Assembly (NCBI RefSeq): GCF_013404075.1
Contig: NZ_JACBJQ010000002.1
Location: forward strand, 248,001 to 312,000
Length of the DNA stretch: 64,000 nucleotides
Origin: Mycolicibacterium vinylchloridicum
Lineage (GTDB): Bacteria > Actinomycetota > Actinomycetes > Mycobacteriales > Mycobacteriaceae
Reading direction: 5' to 3'
The notes under the pieces were generated by a model that did not search any database, had not been told where the DNA came from, and worked only from the letters and a program-made list of their open reading frames with translations. Positions 50,985 to 59,703 of the stretch are shown piece after piece. The first letter of the stretch is position 1; every line of letters starts with the position of its first letter. A program made the position numbers and the translations under genes.

Positions 50985-51956
50985 TCAAGGCTTGGCGCGG
51001 CCGGACCGGCTCAGCCGCCATTCCGGCGGGAAGTTCATGTCGTTGTCCTTCACCACATTGTTCAGACCCTTTTCGAAGGTGCCCTCGGTGAGGTCGACCG
51101 TGTTCGCCACGTCGTTGGTGATCATCGGCAGCATGCCCTCGACCATGCCGGTGAGCAGGCTGCCGAAGTACTCGCCTTTGTGCTGTTTGTACAGCTCCAA
51201 GAACGTCTTCTGCACCGCGACGGTGTCGGTGGGCCTGGATTTCGAGCAGGCCAGCGCATACTTGAGCGTCTCGGCCTCCAGATCCTCGCGCGGCACGACG
51301 CTGTTGACGAAACCACAGTCGTACATCTCCTTGGCGCTGAACGGCCGTCCGGTGAAAAGCATTTCGGAGAACTTGCGCAGGCCCATGGTCTCGGCCCACC
51401 ACCACAGCCGCGGCCCCCAGCCCACATACCGGAAGGCGGGATGCCCGAAGAGCGCATCGTCGGAGGAGACCACCAGGTCGGCGTCGCCGGCCTGGTAGAA
51501 ATGCCAGCCGTAGCAGTAGCCCTTGGCTTCGATGATGCTGACCTTGCGCAGCTCCTGCAGCGGCCGGTTGCCCGCGCGGGCTTTAGCGTAGAAGTCGGTC
51601 ACCGTGGACAGGTAGCGGTAAGACCCGCCGGGTGGGTACTTGACGTCGTCGTCGTTGATGGCCAGTTCATGCAGCAGCGGCATGCTGGGGTTCTCGATCA
51701 TGCCCCGCTGCTCGGGCAGGTCGCCGCCGCTACCGAAATCCTGCCCCTCGCCGCGGATCACGACGACCTTGACGTCGTCGTCGACATTGCACTTGTGGAT
51801 CAGGTCGGCGTAGAGCTGACGCATGCCCAGCGACGTCGCGTTCTGGGCATCCGGGCGATCGAAGGTGATGTAAGCGATCCGGTTCTCACGGTCCTTTTCG
51901 AACTTGATGTACTGCGCCGCTTCCCTTTTCATCTCTTCATAGTCGAATTCAGGCAT
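50985..51956 (-). CDS. Enoyl-CoA hydratase/isomerase family protein
   Basis: ATG 51956 follows GAGGAG with 5-base spacing. The 323-residue crotonase-fold protein has 'AYITFDRPDAQNATSLGM', the oxyanion loop 'DFGSGGDLPEQ' (G-x-G-G-D-L), and 'GWHFYQAGDADLVVSSDDAL' before the second catalytic strand. The usual catalytic Glu positions are not both clear ('GYCYGWHFYQAGD'), so it may be a hydratase, hydrolase or isomerase. It is next to the CoA-transferase, consistent with beta-oxidation-like steps. Confidence 0.87.
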   Translation of the reverse strand: MPEFDYEEMKREAAQYIKFEKDRENRIAYITFDRPDAQNATSLGMRQLYADLIHKCNVDDDVKVVVIRGEGQDFGSGGDLPEQRGMIENPSMPLLHELAINDDDVKYPPGGSYRYLSTVTDFYAKARAGNRPLQELRKVSIIEAKGYCYGWHFYQAGDADLVVSSDDALFGHPAFRYVGWGPRLWWWAETMGLRKFSEMLFTGRPFSAKEMYDCGFVNSVVPREDLEAETLKYALACSKSRPTDTVAVQKTFLELYKQHKGEYFGSLLTGMVEGMLPMITNDVANTVDLTEGTFEKGLNNVVKDNDMNFPPEWRLSRSGRAKP

Positions 51957-51988
51957 TACCACTCCTCATTGGTTGATGTATGGATTTG

Positions 51989-52825
51989 TTACTTGAGTAA
52001 AGCGCCCGCGTCAATGGGGAGTTGAACTCCTGTGACATAACGAGATTCGGCACTGGCGAGGAACAGAACGGCATTGCTGATGTCCTCGGGCTCCACCCAA
52101 GGCGTGGGCAGTGTATGCATCATCTGGGAGACCGGGGCAAAGTCTTCCGGACCTGGATTCTCCTTGTGGGGCGCGAATAGCCGGAAGGTGGCGTCATTCA
52201 GCGCCATCGGGGTGTTCACCTGCGTGGGGTGCACTGAGTTGACTCGGATCGAGTGCTGGCCGAGTTCGACCGCGAAGGTGCGCATGAGGCCGACGACACC
52301 GTGTTTAGCGGCGATGTAGTGCCCGGTGTGTGCCATGGCTTTCATGCCCCCCACCGAGCTGGTCAGGATGATCGACCCGCCACGTCCGCCGGAAAGAATG
52401 TGGGGTACAGCGGCTTTCACTGTGTGCCAGACTCCGGTCAGGTTGATGTCGATCATATCTTTCCAGATGTGCTCTCCGAGCTTGTGGAGTCGGTTTCCGG
52501 CGTTGCCGATGCCCGCGTTGGCCACCACGATGTCCAGCCGGCCCAGCTGGTCCACGCCGGTGTCGACGGCGGCCGTCAGCGCGTCGTAGTCGCGCACGTC
52601 CACTTCGGCTGTCACGATCCGCCGTCCCAGGCCCCGGACGAGGTCGGCGGTCTGCGCCAGGTCAGCCGGGCTCGACGGCGGGTACACCACATCAGGGATC
52701 GCGCGGCAGATATCGATCGCGATGATGTCGGCGCCTTCTTGGGCCAGTCGCACCGCGTGGCTGCGGCCCTGCCCGCGGGCGGCCCCCGAGATGAATGCGA
52801 CCATTCCGTCGACCCGACCAGCCAT
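51989..52825 (-). CDS. Mycofactocin-type SDR oxidoreductase
   Basis: This 278-residue SDR has 'AFISGAARGQGRSHAVRLAQ' and 'ADIIAIDICRAIPDVVYPPS', the exact pattern (G-Q-G-R-S-H and an insertion after the second strand) of the mycofactocin-coupled SDR family, whose NAD is not freely exchangeable and whose electrons go to mycofactocin. Catalytic Ser and Y-x3-K are 'ILTSSVGGMK' and 'YIAAKHGVVG'. It would oxidise a pathway alcohol. The mycofactocin biosynthesis genes are not in the window. Confidence 0.9.
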   Translation of the reverse strand: MAGRVDGMVAFISGAARGQGRSHAVRLAQEGADIIAIDICRAIPDVVYPPSSPADLAQTADLVRGLGRRIVTAEVDVRDYDALTAAVDTGVDQLGRLDIVVANAGIGNAGNRLHKLGEHIWKDMIDINLTGVWHTVKAAVPHILSGGRGGSIILTSSVGGMKAMAHTGHYIAAKHGVVGLMRTFAVELGQHSIRVNSVHPTQVNTPMALNDATFRLFAPHKENPGPEDFAPVSQMMHTLPTPWVEPEDISNAVLFLASAESRYVTGVQLPIDAGALLK

Positions 52826-52831
52826 GACGGT

Positions 52832-53350
52832 CTACCCCCCGTTCACCGTGGTGAGCACATTCGGTCGCGGCAATGGTTGACGAATCCGCCCGGTCCGCCA
52901 CTGGCAGTACGGCTCTGAGGCTGACGGCCCGGTGTCGCAGCCGACTGCCGCACGAGCGTGATCGACGAAGACGACAGCCGCGCGGCTGACGGGGATACTC
53001 ACGTGCCGCATATCTTTCCCCCGGCTATCCCACGCCAGCACCTCGATGAGAGGCTCGCCGATGGCTTCGTCGACCCAGCGTCGGACCACGGGGTCGTCAC
53101 GGTAGAGGCTTTCTGACACCGCGATCGCGCGCAACAACGTGTCTGCGGCAGGTTCTTCAGACAGGCTCTCAGCGCGTGCGGCGCCGAGGATCCGTAAGGC
53201 GAGGTCGTTGTCGATACCATCGTCGTTGCGTGTCGCGAAAACCCGTACATCCCAACCGGTTAGCGATCGATCGCAGAGCAATCCGCCGGCGTGTGCGACG
53301 GCCTCGGTGACTGTCTGGCACACCACGGCCATGCGATACCGGGTCAACAT
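52832..53350 (-). CDS. Conserved hypothetical protein
   Basis: ATG 53350 overlaps the SDR stop upstream by 7 bases (53344-53350); ATG 53332 is an alternative. The 172-residue product has no signal peptide or membrane segment. The middle ('[20 protein letters not shown]', '[20 protein letters not shown]') is helical, followed by strands ('[20 protein letters not shown]'). I do not recognise the family. It is enclosed in the eight-gene operon between two SDR genes, so it is probably expressed with the pathway. Confidence 0.65.
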   Translation of the reverse strand: MLTRYRMAVVCQTVTEAVAHAGGLLCDRSLTGWDVRVFATRNDDGIDNDLALRILGAARAESLSEEPAADTLLRAIAVSESLYRDDPVVRRWVDEAIGEPLIEVLAWDSRGKDMRHVSIPVSRAAVVFVDHARAAVGCDTGPSASEPYCQWRTGRIRQPLPRPNVLTTVNGG

Positions 53351-54297
53351 GCGGGCTCGACGGCCGGATAGGTCACTCCGGTGAGGTTTTCCGACTGTTG
53401 CCACAGTCGACCACACTCGTCCACATCGAGGGCGAGTCTGTTCAGTTTGGCGAAGGTGACGCCGCCGCCGGCGGTTTCGTACAGGCCGCGGGGCCCGTAG
53501 TAGGTCGCCCCGGCAGCATCCGACGAGACCGCAGCGTAGAGCGTGGGCTTGATCCCCTCGTCCACCTCGAGCCACATGAACGGCAGCAGACGCCAGGTCG
53601 CCTGAGTGAGCCTACTGGTCAGCGTGGGCTTGTCGAGGCCGTATGATGCGCCGCTGAGCAGATTGGTCTTACTCAGGCCGGGATGGGCGGCATTGGAGGT
53701 GACCCCCCACCCGCCGGCCCGGCTGCGCCGTTCGAGCTCGAAGGCGAACATCAACTGTGCGAGCTTCGCGACCCCGTAGGAGTACATCGCCTTGTATCCA
53801 CCGGTGGCATTGACGTCATCGAAGCGTAGGTTCCGCTGCGTGGCCGCGATGCTGCTGACCGTCACCACACGGCCGCCGCGCAAGAGTGGCAGCAGCCGTC
53901 CGGTCAGTGCGAAGTGCCCCAAATGATTGGCGCCGAACTGTAATTCGAACCCGTCGCCGGTCTCCTGGCGGGTCGGCGGGGTCATCACACCGGCGTTGGC
54001 GATCAACACGTCGATCGGCCTGCCCTGCCTGGTCAGCCCCTCGGCGAAGGCTTCGACACTGGCCAGCGAGGCCAGGTCGATCATCTCGACGGTCAGCCGT
54101 GCCGCCGGGTTCGCCTGCCGGATCTGAGCGGCCGCGGCTTCGCCCTTGGTGCTGCTGCGCACCGCCATCACGACGTCGGCGCCCGCCGCCGCGAGCCGCT
54201 TCGCCAGCCCGAAGCCCAGTCCGCTGTTCGCCCCCGTGACGACGACGTGCTTGCCGGACAGGTCCGGCACCGCCAGCGTCAGGTCGGGGCGGTTCAC
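53344..54297 (-). CDS. Short-chain dehydrogenase/reductase (retinol dehydrogenase/POR-like)
   Basis: The GTG at 54297 overlaps the P450 stop (GTGA at 54294-54297); GTG 54300 is equally near. The 317-residue extended-size SDR has '[20 protein letters not shown]', '[12 protein letters not shown]' (N-A-G), '[10 protein letters not shown]' with the catalytic Ser, and '[17 protein letters not shown]' (Y-x3-K), the retinol dehydrogenase/protochlorophyllide reductase-like pattern. It follows the P450 directly and may oxidise the alcohol formed by it. Confidence 0.9.
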   Translation of the reverse strand: MNRPDLTLAVPDLSGKHVVVTGANSGLGFGLAKRLAAAGADVVMAVRSSTKGEAAAAQIRQANPAARLTVEMIDLASLASVEAFAEGLTRQGRPIDVLIANAGVMTPPTRQETGDGFELQFGANHLGHFALTGRLLPLLRGGRVVTVSSIAATQRNLRFDDVNATGGYKAMYSYGVAKLAQLMFAFELERRSRAGGWGVTSNAAHPGLSKTNLLSGASYGLDKPTLTSRLTQATWRLLPFMWLEVDEGIKPTLYAAVSSDAAGATYYGPRGLYETAGGGVTFAKLNRLALDVDECGRLWQQSENLTGVTYPAVEPAC

Positions 54298-55514
54298 CAC
54301 GTCACCGGCAGTTCGTGCATGCCGTAGGCCAGCGCGTCGTGCTTGAACGGCAACTCGGCGACCGGCCCCACCGGTTGCAGCGTGGGGATGCGCCGGAACA
54401 GCGTGGGCAGCACGATCTGCAGTTCCATCCGGGCCAGTTGGCCGCCGACGCACGAATGCCGGCCGTAGCCGAGCGCGACGTTGGGTCCGTCCTCGCGATC
54501 GAGCTTGAGCTGGTCGGGCTGCGGGAACTGGCGCGGGTCCCAGTTGGCCGGCGCGACATCGAGGATGATGCCTTCACCGGCCCGGATGAGGTCCCCGCCC
54601 ACCTCGATGTCCTCGGTCGCGATGCGCCGCTGGCCGGTCTGGATGATGCTGCAGTACCGCAGCAGTTCCTCGACGGCGACCGCGACGACCTTCGGGTCCT
54701 CGGTGTCGCGCAGCATCGCCAACTGCTCGGGGTTGTCGAAGAGTGCCGCGATGCTGACGGAAATCTGACCGGCAGTCGTCTCGTGCCCGGCGATCAAGAC
54801 TCCGGTGGCGAGCTGGGCCGCCTCTTTCAGGGAGATCTCTTCGGCCTTCACCCGTTCGGCGAGGTCGGACACCAGGTCTTCGGCGGGATCGTCCATCTTC
54901 TTCTCGAGCAGCGCCTTGAGGTATCTCGCCAGTGCGCCAGCACCTTTCGCGGCGTCCTCGGCGGTGGCATCGCGGGCCATGCCCATGTTGGACTGCTCCT
55001 GGAAGAAGTCCGCGTCCTCGTAGGGCACCCCGAGCAGATGGCTGATCACCAGTGACGGCACCGGCAGAGCCAGCGCGCTGACCAGATCGGCGGGCTGTGG
55101 TCCGGCCAGGATGGCGTCGATGTGCTCGTCGGTGATCTTCTGCACGGCCTCGCGCAGGGCTTCGACCCGCCGGAACGTGAACGGCTTGGACAGCATGCGG
55201 CGATAGAAGGTGTGTTCCTCGGCATCGGAGGTGAACACCGAACGGGGACGTCGGTGGACCGTCGACTTCATCCCCTCGTTCCAGTGCGGATAGCCGTCTT
55301 TGCGGTCGTCGACGCTGGCCCGGCCGTCGGCGAACAACGCGCGGATCGCCTCGTATCCGGTGATCAACCACGGCGTGCTGCCATCCCAGATCCGCACCCG
55401 GGCCATCTGGGCGGATTGGTTGACTGCCAACGACTCTGGCGGCGGCGCGAACGGCAGCCCCGCAGCGCGACTCATCGGGAACTCGGGCACATCCGACGTA
55501 TCAGCCGCAGTCAC
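54294..55514 (-). CDS. Cytochrome P450 (first gene of eight-gene operon)
   Basis: GTG 55514 is chosen; a frame to 55550 is open but runs into the operator. The 406-residue P450 has I-helix '[13 protein letters not shown]', K-helix 'EELLRYCSI' and heme loop '[16 protein letters not shown]', where the usual first Phe of the heme loop is Leu. It is 27 bases downstream of the shared AT-rich element (55541-55561) and heads an operon of overlapping or closely spaced genes down to 46578. No ferredoxin is adjacent. Confidence 0.92.
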   Translation of the reverse strand: MTAADTSDVPEFPMSRAAGLPFAPPPESLAVNQSAQMARVRIWDGSTPWLITGYEAIRALFADGRASVDDRKDGYPHWNEGMKSTVHRRPRSVFTSDAEEHTFYRRMLSKPFTFRRVEALREAVQKITDEHIDAILAGPQPADLVSALALPVPSLVISHLLGVPYEDADFFQEQSNMGMARDATAEDAAKGAGALARYLKALLEKKMDDPAEDLVSDLAERVKAEEISLKEAAQLATGVLIAGHETTAGQISVSIAALFDNPEQLAMLRDTEDPKVVAVAVEELLRYCSIIQTGQRRIATEDIEVGGDLIRAGEGIILDVAPANWDPRQFPQPDQLKLDREDGPNVALGYGRHSCVGGQLARMELQIVLPTLFRRIPTLQPVGPVAELPFKHDALAYGMHELPVTW

Positions 55515-55540
55515 AAGTCTCAGTGAACAACACCGGACGC

Positions 55541-55561
55541 AGTAAATCAATCAATTTATTT
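55541..55561. promoter_or_regulatory. Shared AT-rich 21-bp element, copy B (probable operator of P450 operon)
   Basis: The plus strand reads AGTAAATCAA-TC-AATTTATTT, identical at 19 of 21 positions to copy A at 38790 (opposite strand). It overlaps a further perfect inverted repeat, CAATCAA-N5-TTGATTG at 55548-55566. It is 27 bases upstream of the P450 start, where a repressor would block the promoter of the eight-gene operon. Confidence 0.65.
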
Positions 55562-55586
55562 GATTGTCCGCTGGGCGGGCAACGGC

Positions 55587-57836
55587 TCAGCCGGTCGTGA
55601 GGAGCTCCGCCTGCACCGCCTCGATGCGCGCCGGGACGTGCTTGTGCCACGGCGTCCCGGCGTAGGGATCGCGCCAGTCGGTGGAGGTCAGCGTATTCGG
55701 CGCGATTCCGGGGATGTGGGTATGCCCGTCGGCGTCGACGAAGTCGAGACCGAAACCGTTGGGCAGCGATGCGTGTCCCGGCAGCATGGTCTCGCTGACC
55801 TCGACGACGGTCTCGGCGCTGCCCGCGGCCGTCGTGATTCGGGCGCGCCCGCCGTCGACGAGGCCGAGGGTCTGGGCATCTTCGACGCTGACCCGCAGCG
55901 CGCCGTCGGCGTCACGCTTGCGCCACGACGGATCCCGCAGGATGTCGTTGGCGGTGAAGGCGCGCCGCTCCCCGGCGGACAACACGATCGGGAACTCCGG
56001 GCTGGTCAGTTCCGGCGCGGCCGCACTGAGCGCTCGGATGTCGTCGAGCATCTCCGGGATCACCAGCTTGATCTTGCGATCGGCGTGACCCATCAGCGCC
56101 CAGTCGTCGGCATACTCGTGCACGCTGAACGTCACCCCCGACTTGCTGGTCAGGATCGCGTCGAAGAGCGCGTTGCCGTCGGCGTGGCCGGCGCGGCGTA
56201 CCGCGTCCGGGTAGGCGACGAAGGCTTTCTGGGCCAGTCCCCATAGCGCGGCCGCGCCGGCAAGCCGGTCGGGCAGGGTCGGGCCGAGCGTCTCGTAGAG
56301 CACGTGCGGTAGCACCTTGCCCAGCGCGGGGTTACCGGCCAGCTCGGTGAAGAACGCCTGCGTGTAGGCCTCGCGCCCCAGCTTGGCCGCCTCACGCAGC
56401 GGACGCAGGTCGTCATCGCTGATGACTCCGAGCGCGCGCACCAGTCGCGCCCAGATCTCGGGCTCGGGCAGGGTGCCTTCCACCGGCTCGAACAGCGGGT
56501 GGCGCAAGTGGAACTCGTTGCGCGGGAACTCGAAATTGAAGAACGTCGCCTCTGGCTTCTCGAACTGGCTTGCGGCGGGCAGCACGTAGTGGGCCAGCCG
56601 TGCCGTCTCCGTCATCGCCACGTCGATCACCACCAGCAGCTCCAGCGACTCGAACGCGGCGCGGCAGTTCGTGGAGTCGGCGACGGAGTGGGCGGGGTTG
56701 GCGCTTTCGACGAGCATGGCCCGGAACCGGTCCGGGTGATCGGTCAGGATCTCTTGAGGCACAACGTTGGACGGCACCAGGCCCGCGATGATCGGCGCGC
56801 CCGTCACCGGGGAGCGTCCGACGCCACTGAGGCTGAACAGTGGCGCGAACGACGAATGTAGATGTTGCCCACCACGTTTGGCGAAACTTCCGGTGAGGAT
56901 CCACAGTAGCTTGTTGAGGTACGAGCACAGAGTGCTGTTCGGCGCCTGCTGCACCCCGAGATCCTCGAAGACCGCGACGGAGTCGGCGGCTGCGATGCGT
57001 CGCGCGGCCGCGCGCACCAACTCTGCGTCGATGCCGCTGCGACGGGCGTACTCGTCGACCGGGATCGTCTGCAGCACCTCTCGGACTACCTCGGCGCCGT
57101 CTACGTGATCGGCGAGAAAGGCTTCGTTGCAAAGATTTTCCTGCACGAGGACGCCGGCCAGCGCGGCCAGGCACCAGGCGTCGGTACCCGGTTTCACCCG
57201 CAGGTGGAAGTCCGCCATCTTCGCGGTGTCGGTGATCACCGGGTCGATGACCACCATCGAGCGGGTGGGATCCTTGGCGATGTCGTTGAGCACGGTGCGG
57301 GCCCGCGGGAAGCTCTGTGACATCCACGGGTTCTTGCCGACGAACACCGACACTTCGGCGTGCTCGAACTCGCCGCGGGTATGCCCGCCGTACAACTGGA
57401 CGTCCACCCAGTTCTCGCCGGTCTTCTCCTGGGCCAGCGCATTGGACCGGTAGCGCGAGCCGAGCAGTTTGAGGAAGGAGCTGCTGTACGCGCCGCCGAG
57501 GTGGTTTCCCTGGCCGCCGCCGCCGTAGTAGAAGATCTTCTCCCCGCCATGGGTGTCGGCGATGCGCTGGAAACCTGCCGCGATCTCGGTTATCGCTGTG
57601 TCCCAGTCGATTTCCTCGTAGCTGCCGTCGGACCTGCGACGCATCGGCGAGGTGAGCCGGGCGCGGTTGTTCTGATAATGGTCCAGACGCAGCGCCTTGT
57701 TGCAGGTGTAGCCCTGCGAGGCGGGGTTGTCCTTGTCGCCGCGGATGCGGGCCAACGTCCTGCCCTCGGTCTGCACCACGATTCCGCAGTTGCACTCGCA
57801 CAGGATGCAGGCGGTGGGTTGCCAGTCAGCGGACAT
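55587..57836 (-). CDS. Molybdopterin-dependent oxidoreductase (Rv0197-like)
   Basis: A 749-residue formate dehydrogenase/DMSO reductase-family protein. The N-terminal [4Fe-4S] motif is 'CILCECNCGIVVQ' with the last Cys in 'QGYTCNKALRLD'; the pterin region includes 'FYYGGGGQGNHLGGAYSS' and a C-terminal 'MLPGHASLPNGFG' domain. No twin-arginine signal is present, so it is cytoplasmic. Length and the upstream TetR partner match M. tuberculosis Rv0196/Rv0197. Its 5' end overlaps the TetR gene by 11 bp. The substrate is unknown. Confidence 0.9.
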   Translation of the reverse strand: MSADWQPTACILCECNCGIVVQTEGRTLARIRGDKDNPASQGYTCNKALRLDHYQNNRARLTSPMRRRSDGSYEEIDWDTAITEIAAGFQRIADTHGGEKIFYYGGGGQGNHLGGAYSSSFLKLLGSRYRSNALAQEKTGENWVDVQLYGGHTRGEFEHAEVSVFVGKNPWMSQSFPRARTVLNDIAKDPTRSMVVIDPVITDTAKMADFHLRVKPGTDAWCLAALAGVLVQENLCNEAFLADHVDGAEVVREVLQTIPVDEYARRSGIDAELVRAAARRIAAADSVAVFEDLGVQQAPNSTLCSYLNKLLWILTGSFAKRGGQHLHSSFAPLFSLSGVGRSPVTGAPIIAGLVPSNVVPQEILTDHPDRFRAMLVESANPAHSVADSTNCRAAFESLELLVVIDVAMTETARLAHYVLPAASQFEKPEATFFNFEFPRNEFHLRHPLFEPVEGTLPEPEIWARLVRALGVISDDDLRPLREAAKLGREAYTQAFFTELAGNPALGKVLPHVLYETLGPTLPDRLAGAAALWGLAQKAFVAYPDAVRRAGHADGNALFDAILTSKSGVTFSVHEYADDWALMGHADRKIKLVIPEMLDDIRALSAAAPELTSPEFPIVLSAGERRAFTANDILRDPSWRKRDADGALRVSVEDAQTLGLVDGGRARITTAAGSAETVVEVSETMLPGHASLPNGFGLDFVDADGHTHIPGIAPNTLTSTDWRDPYAGTPWHKHVPARIEAVQAELLTTG

Positions 57837-58416
57837 CGGGACTTCCTTCCTGGGCGGCCAATTCGGTTTCGAGCAGCTCGCGCATCAGTCGGTGGACGGC
57901 GTCGAGCGGCTCGGTGTCGCGGGTTGCGCGGGCGAGCACGATCGCGCCCTCCAAGGCCGCGGTCACCGACACCGCGAGGTCTTCGGCACGGTTCCTGGCG
58001 ATTCCGTCGGCCATCAGCTGGGTCGCGATCAGCTCGTTCCAGCGGGAGAACGCCGACGCAGCCCGCTCGATCGCCGGGTTCGCCTTGTCGGGGTCGCCGG
58101 ATTCGATGGCGACGGCCAGGACCGGACAGCCGGCGCGGTAGTCGGTCTCGATCAGGTTCTTGCGGTAGAAGCGGGTCAACCCGTCGAGCATCTCGACGCT
58201 GTTGCCCGCTTTGGCCAAGCGGGCCGCGACGAAGTCGGCGACGTAGTCGACGGCCTCGCACACCAACTGGGTGCGGCCGCCGGGGAAATAGTGATAGGCC
58301 GAGCCGCGCGGCGCCCCGCTGTGGGCCAGTACGTCCGCGATCGCCGTCGACTGCGCTCCGCGTTCGCGGATCAACAGGGCGGCTGAGGCGACCATCCGCT
58401 CGCGAGGGCTCGTCAT
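57826..58416 (-). CDS. TetR-family regulator (Rv0196-like)
   Basis: ATG 58416 gives 196 residues with HTH segments 'RMVASAALLIRERGAQSTAI' and 'DVLAHSGAPRGSAYHYFPGG' (residues ~7-47), the G-S-x-Y-H-Y-F pattern of the TetR_C_33/LmrA-like group. It overlaps the oxidoreductase downstream by 11 bp and is divergent from the 58492 thioesterase gene. A perfect palindrome (58420-58439) lies directly in front of its start, an ideal autoregulatory operator. It resembles Rv0196. Confidence 0.9.
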   Translation of the reverse strand: MTSPRERMVASAALLIRERGAQSTAIADVLAHSGAPRGSAYHYFPGGRTQLVCEAVDYVADFVAARLAKAGNSVEMLDGLTRFYRKNLIETDYRAGCPVLAVAIESGDPDKANPAIERAASAFSRWNELIATQLMADGIARNRAEDLAVSVTAALEGAIVLARATRDTEPLDAVHRLMRELLETELAAQEGSPDVR

Positions 58417-58419
58417 GCC

Positions 58420-58439
58420 TATGTATGCAACCATACATA
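58420..58439. promoter_or_regulatory. Perfect palindrome, probable operator of TetR/oxidoreductase pair
   Basis: TATGTATG (58420-58427) and CATACATA (58432-58439) are exact reverse complements with spacer CAAC. It ends 4 bases from the TetR start codon and about 40 bases upstream of the divergent thioesterase -10 element. Confidence 0.75.
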
Positions 58440-58478
58440 ATCGGCCGACGCCAGGGCCGGGCTGAATCCACCCGGCGG

Positions 58479-58484
58479 TACCGT
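58479..58484 (+). promoter_or_regulatory. Putative -10 element (TACCGT) for leaderless transcript
   Basis: TACCGT fits TANNNT and ends 7 bases before ATG 58492, so transcription would begin at the start codon. No Shine-Dalgarno sequence is seen before the ATG. Confidence 0.45.
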
Positions 58485-58491
58485 CGCGCGG

Positions 58492-59277
58492 ATGTCGTAC
58501 TTCAGCCGGGTGTCCGAGCGTTCCTTCCGGGCCAACGAGCATGCCGGCGGCGCGTGGAACCTCGCCGAACAGCACATTGCACCGTCCTTCGGACTGCTCG
58601 CGCACGCCATCGAGACCGACCGCGACAACCGCGGCCAGGGGGATCTGGTGATCGGGCGGCTCAGCTACGACATCCTGGGTCCGGTCCCGGTCGACGTCGT
58701 CGAGGACGTCGATGTCCGGGTGCTGCGGCCGGGGCGCACGATCGAACTCGTCGAAGCCACGCTGGCTCATCAGGGCCGAGCGGTGGTCCTGGCGCGGGCG
58801 TGGCTGATGAAGCAGTACGAGACCTCGGCGTTGCACGGCAGCGGCCTGGTGCCGATCCCGCCGGTCGAGGACATGCCGGACTGGAATCCGAGTTCGGTGT
58901 GGCCGGGCGGGTTCATCGCGTCGGCCGAGGTGCGGCGGGCCCAGACCGAACCGGGGCGGGCCGTCTACTGGGTGCGCAGCGGGGTGCCGCTGCTCGACGG
59001 CGAACCGGTGAGCTCACTGGCCCGAGTTGCCGGGCTGCTGGACATCGCCAACGGCATGACGGTCCGGGTGGATCCGCGCGAGGTGGCGTTCCCGAACCTC
59101 GATCTCACCGCGCACTTCTTCGCCGAACCGGTCGGCGAGTGGGTGGGCTTCGACACCGCGGTCTCGATCGGTCCGAGCGGAATCGGATTGACGCACAGCA
59201 TCATTCACGACGAGACCGGCCCGATCGGTGCGGTCTCGCAGAGTCTCACGGTCCGGCCCGGCGCGGGTATCGCCTGA
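58492..59277 (+). CDS. Acyl-CoA thioesterase-like double-hotdog protein
   Basis: The 261-residue product resembles the 3772 thioesterase in size and layout and fits the TesB-like double hotdog family. 'GAWNLAEQHIAPSFGLLAHA' is the first hotdog helix, 'GRLSYDILGPVPVDVVEDVD' the strands that follow, and 'NLDLTAHFFAEPVGEWVGFD' the second hotdog, including the catalytic-strand Asp region. It hydrolyses acyl-CoAs of unknown type. It is divergent from the TetR gene and has its own probable leaderless promoter. Confidence 0.82.
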   Translation: MSYFSRVSERSFRANEHAGGAWNLAEQHIAPSFGLLAHAIETDRDNRGQGDLVIGRLSYDILGPVPVDVVEDVDVRVLRPGRTIELVEATLAHQGRAVVLARAWLMKQYETSALHGSGLVPIPPVEDMPDWNPSSVWPGGFIASAEVRRAQTEPGRAVYWVRSGVPLLDGEPVSSLARVAGLLDIANGMTVRVDPREVAFPNLDLTAHFFAEPVGEWVGFDTAVSIGPSGIGLTHSIIHDETGPIGAVSQSLTVRPGAGIA

Positions 59278-59288
59278 GTCGGCGCGCC

Positions 59289-59672
59289 TCAGACCGCGGC
59301 GAAGTTGATCGTCGCGGTGGCGCCCAGTTCGTTGTCGTTGCCGCGGTGGATGTCCACCTGCACCACCACCGAGCGCTTGCCGGTGCGCAGGATCTTGGCG
59401 ACCGCGCGGGCGGGGCCGACCTTGATCGGCCGCAGGTAGCGCACGAACAGGTCGGTGGTGGCGATGCCGAAGCCGAACGGGGTGGCCCGGGAAGCGAGTT
59501 GCCCCGCGGCCACGTCGGCCATGGTGGCGATCAACCCGCCCTGCAGCCCGCCGGCGGTGTTGGTGGTGCGTTCGTCCACGGGCATTTCCATGACGACGGT
59601 GTCGTCGGTCGACTCCACCACCTGCAGGCCGAGCTGGTCGAACAACTCCCGAAGCGAGCGAGGCGCGGTCAT
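59289..59672 (-). CDS. PaaI-type hotdog thioesterase
   Basis: A 127-residue single hotdog protein. 'NTAGGLQGGLIATMADVAAG' (residues ~38-57) has the conserved G-G and catalytic Asp of PaaI-like thioesterases (usual pattern H/N-G-G-x(5)-D), with His replaced by Gly/Leu. Later strands are 'DLFVRYLRPIKVGPARAVAK'. It acts on acyl-CoA or aryl-CoA as a tetramer in known members. It converges with the other thioesterase gene (11 bases between stops). Confidence 0.87.
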   Translation of the reverse strand: MTAPRSLRELFDQLGLQVVESTDDTVVMEMPVDERTTNTAGGLQGGLIATMADVAAGQLASRATPFGFGIATTDLFVRYLRPIKVGPARAVAKILRTGKRSVVVQVDIHRGNDNELGATATINFAAV

Positions 59673-59703
59673 GAGAATGACGTTACCGCGCGGCCGTCGA
59701 CTT

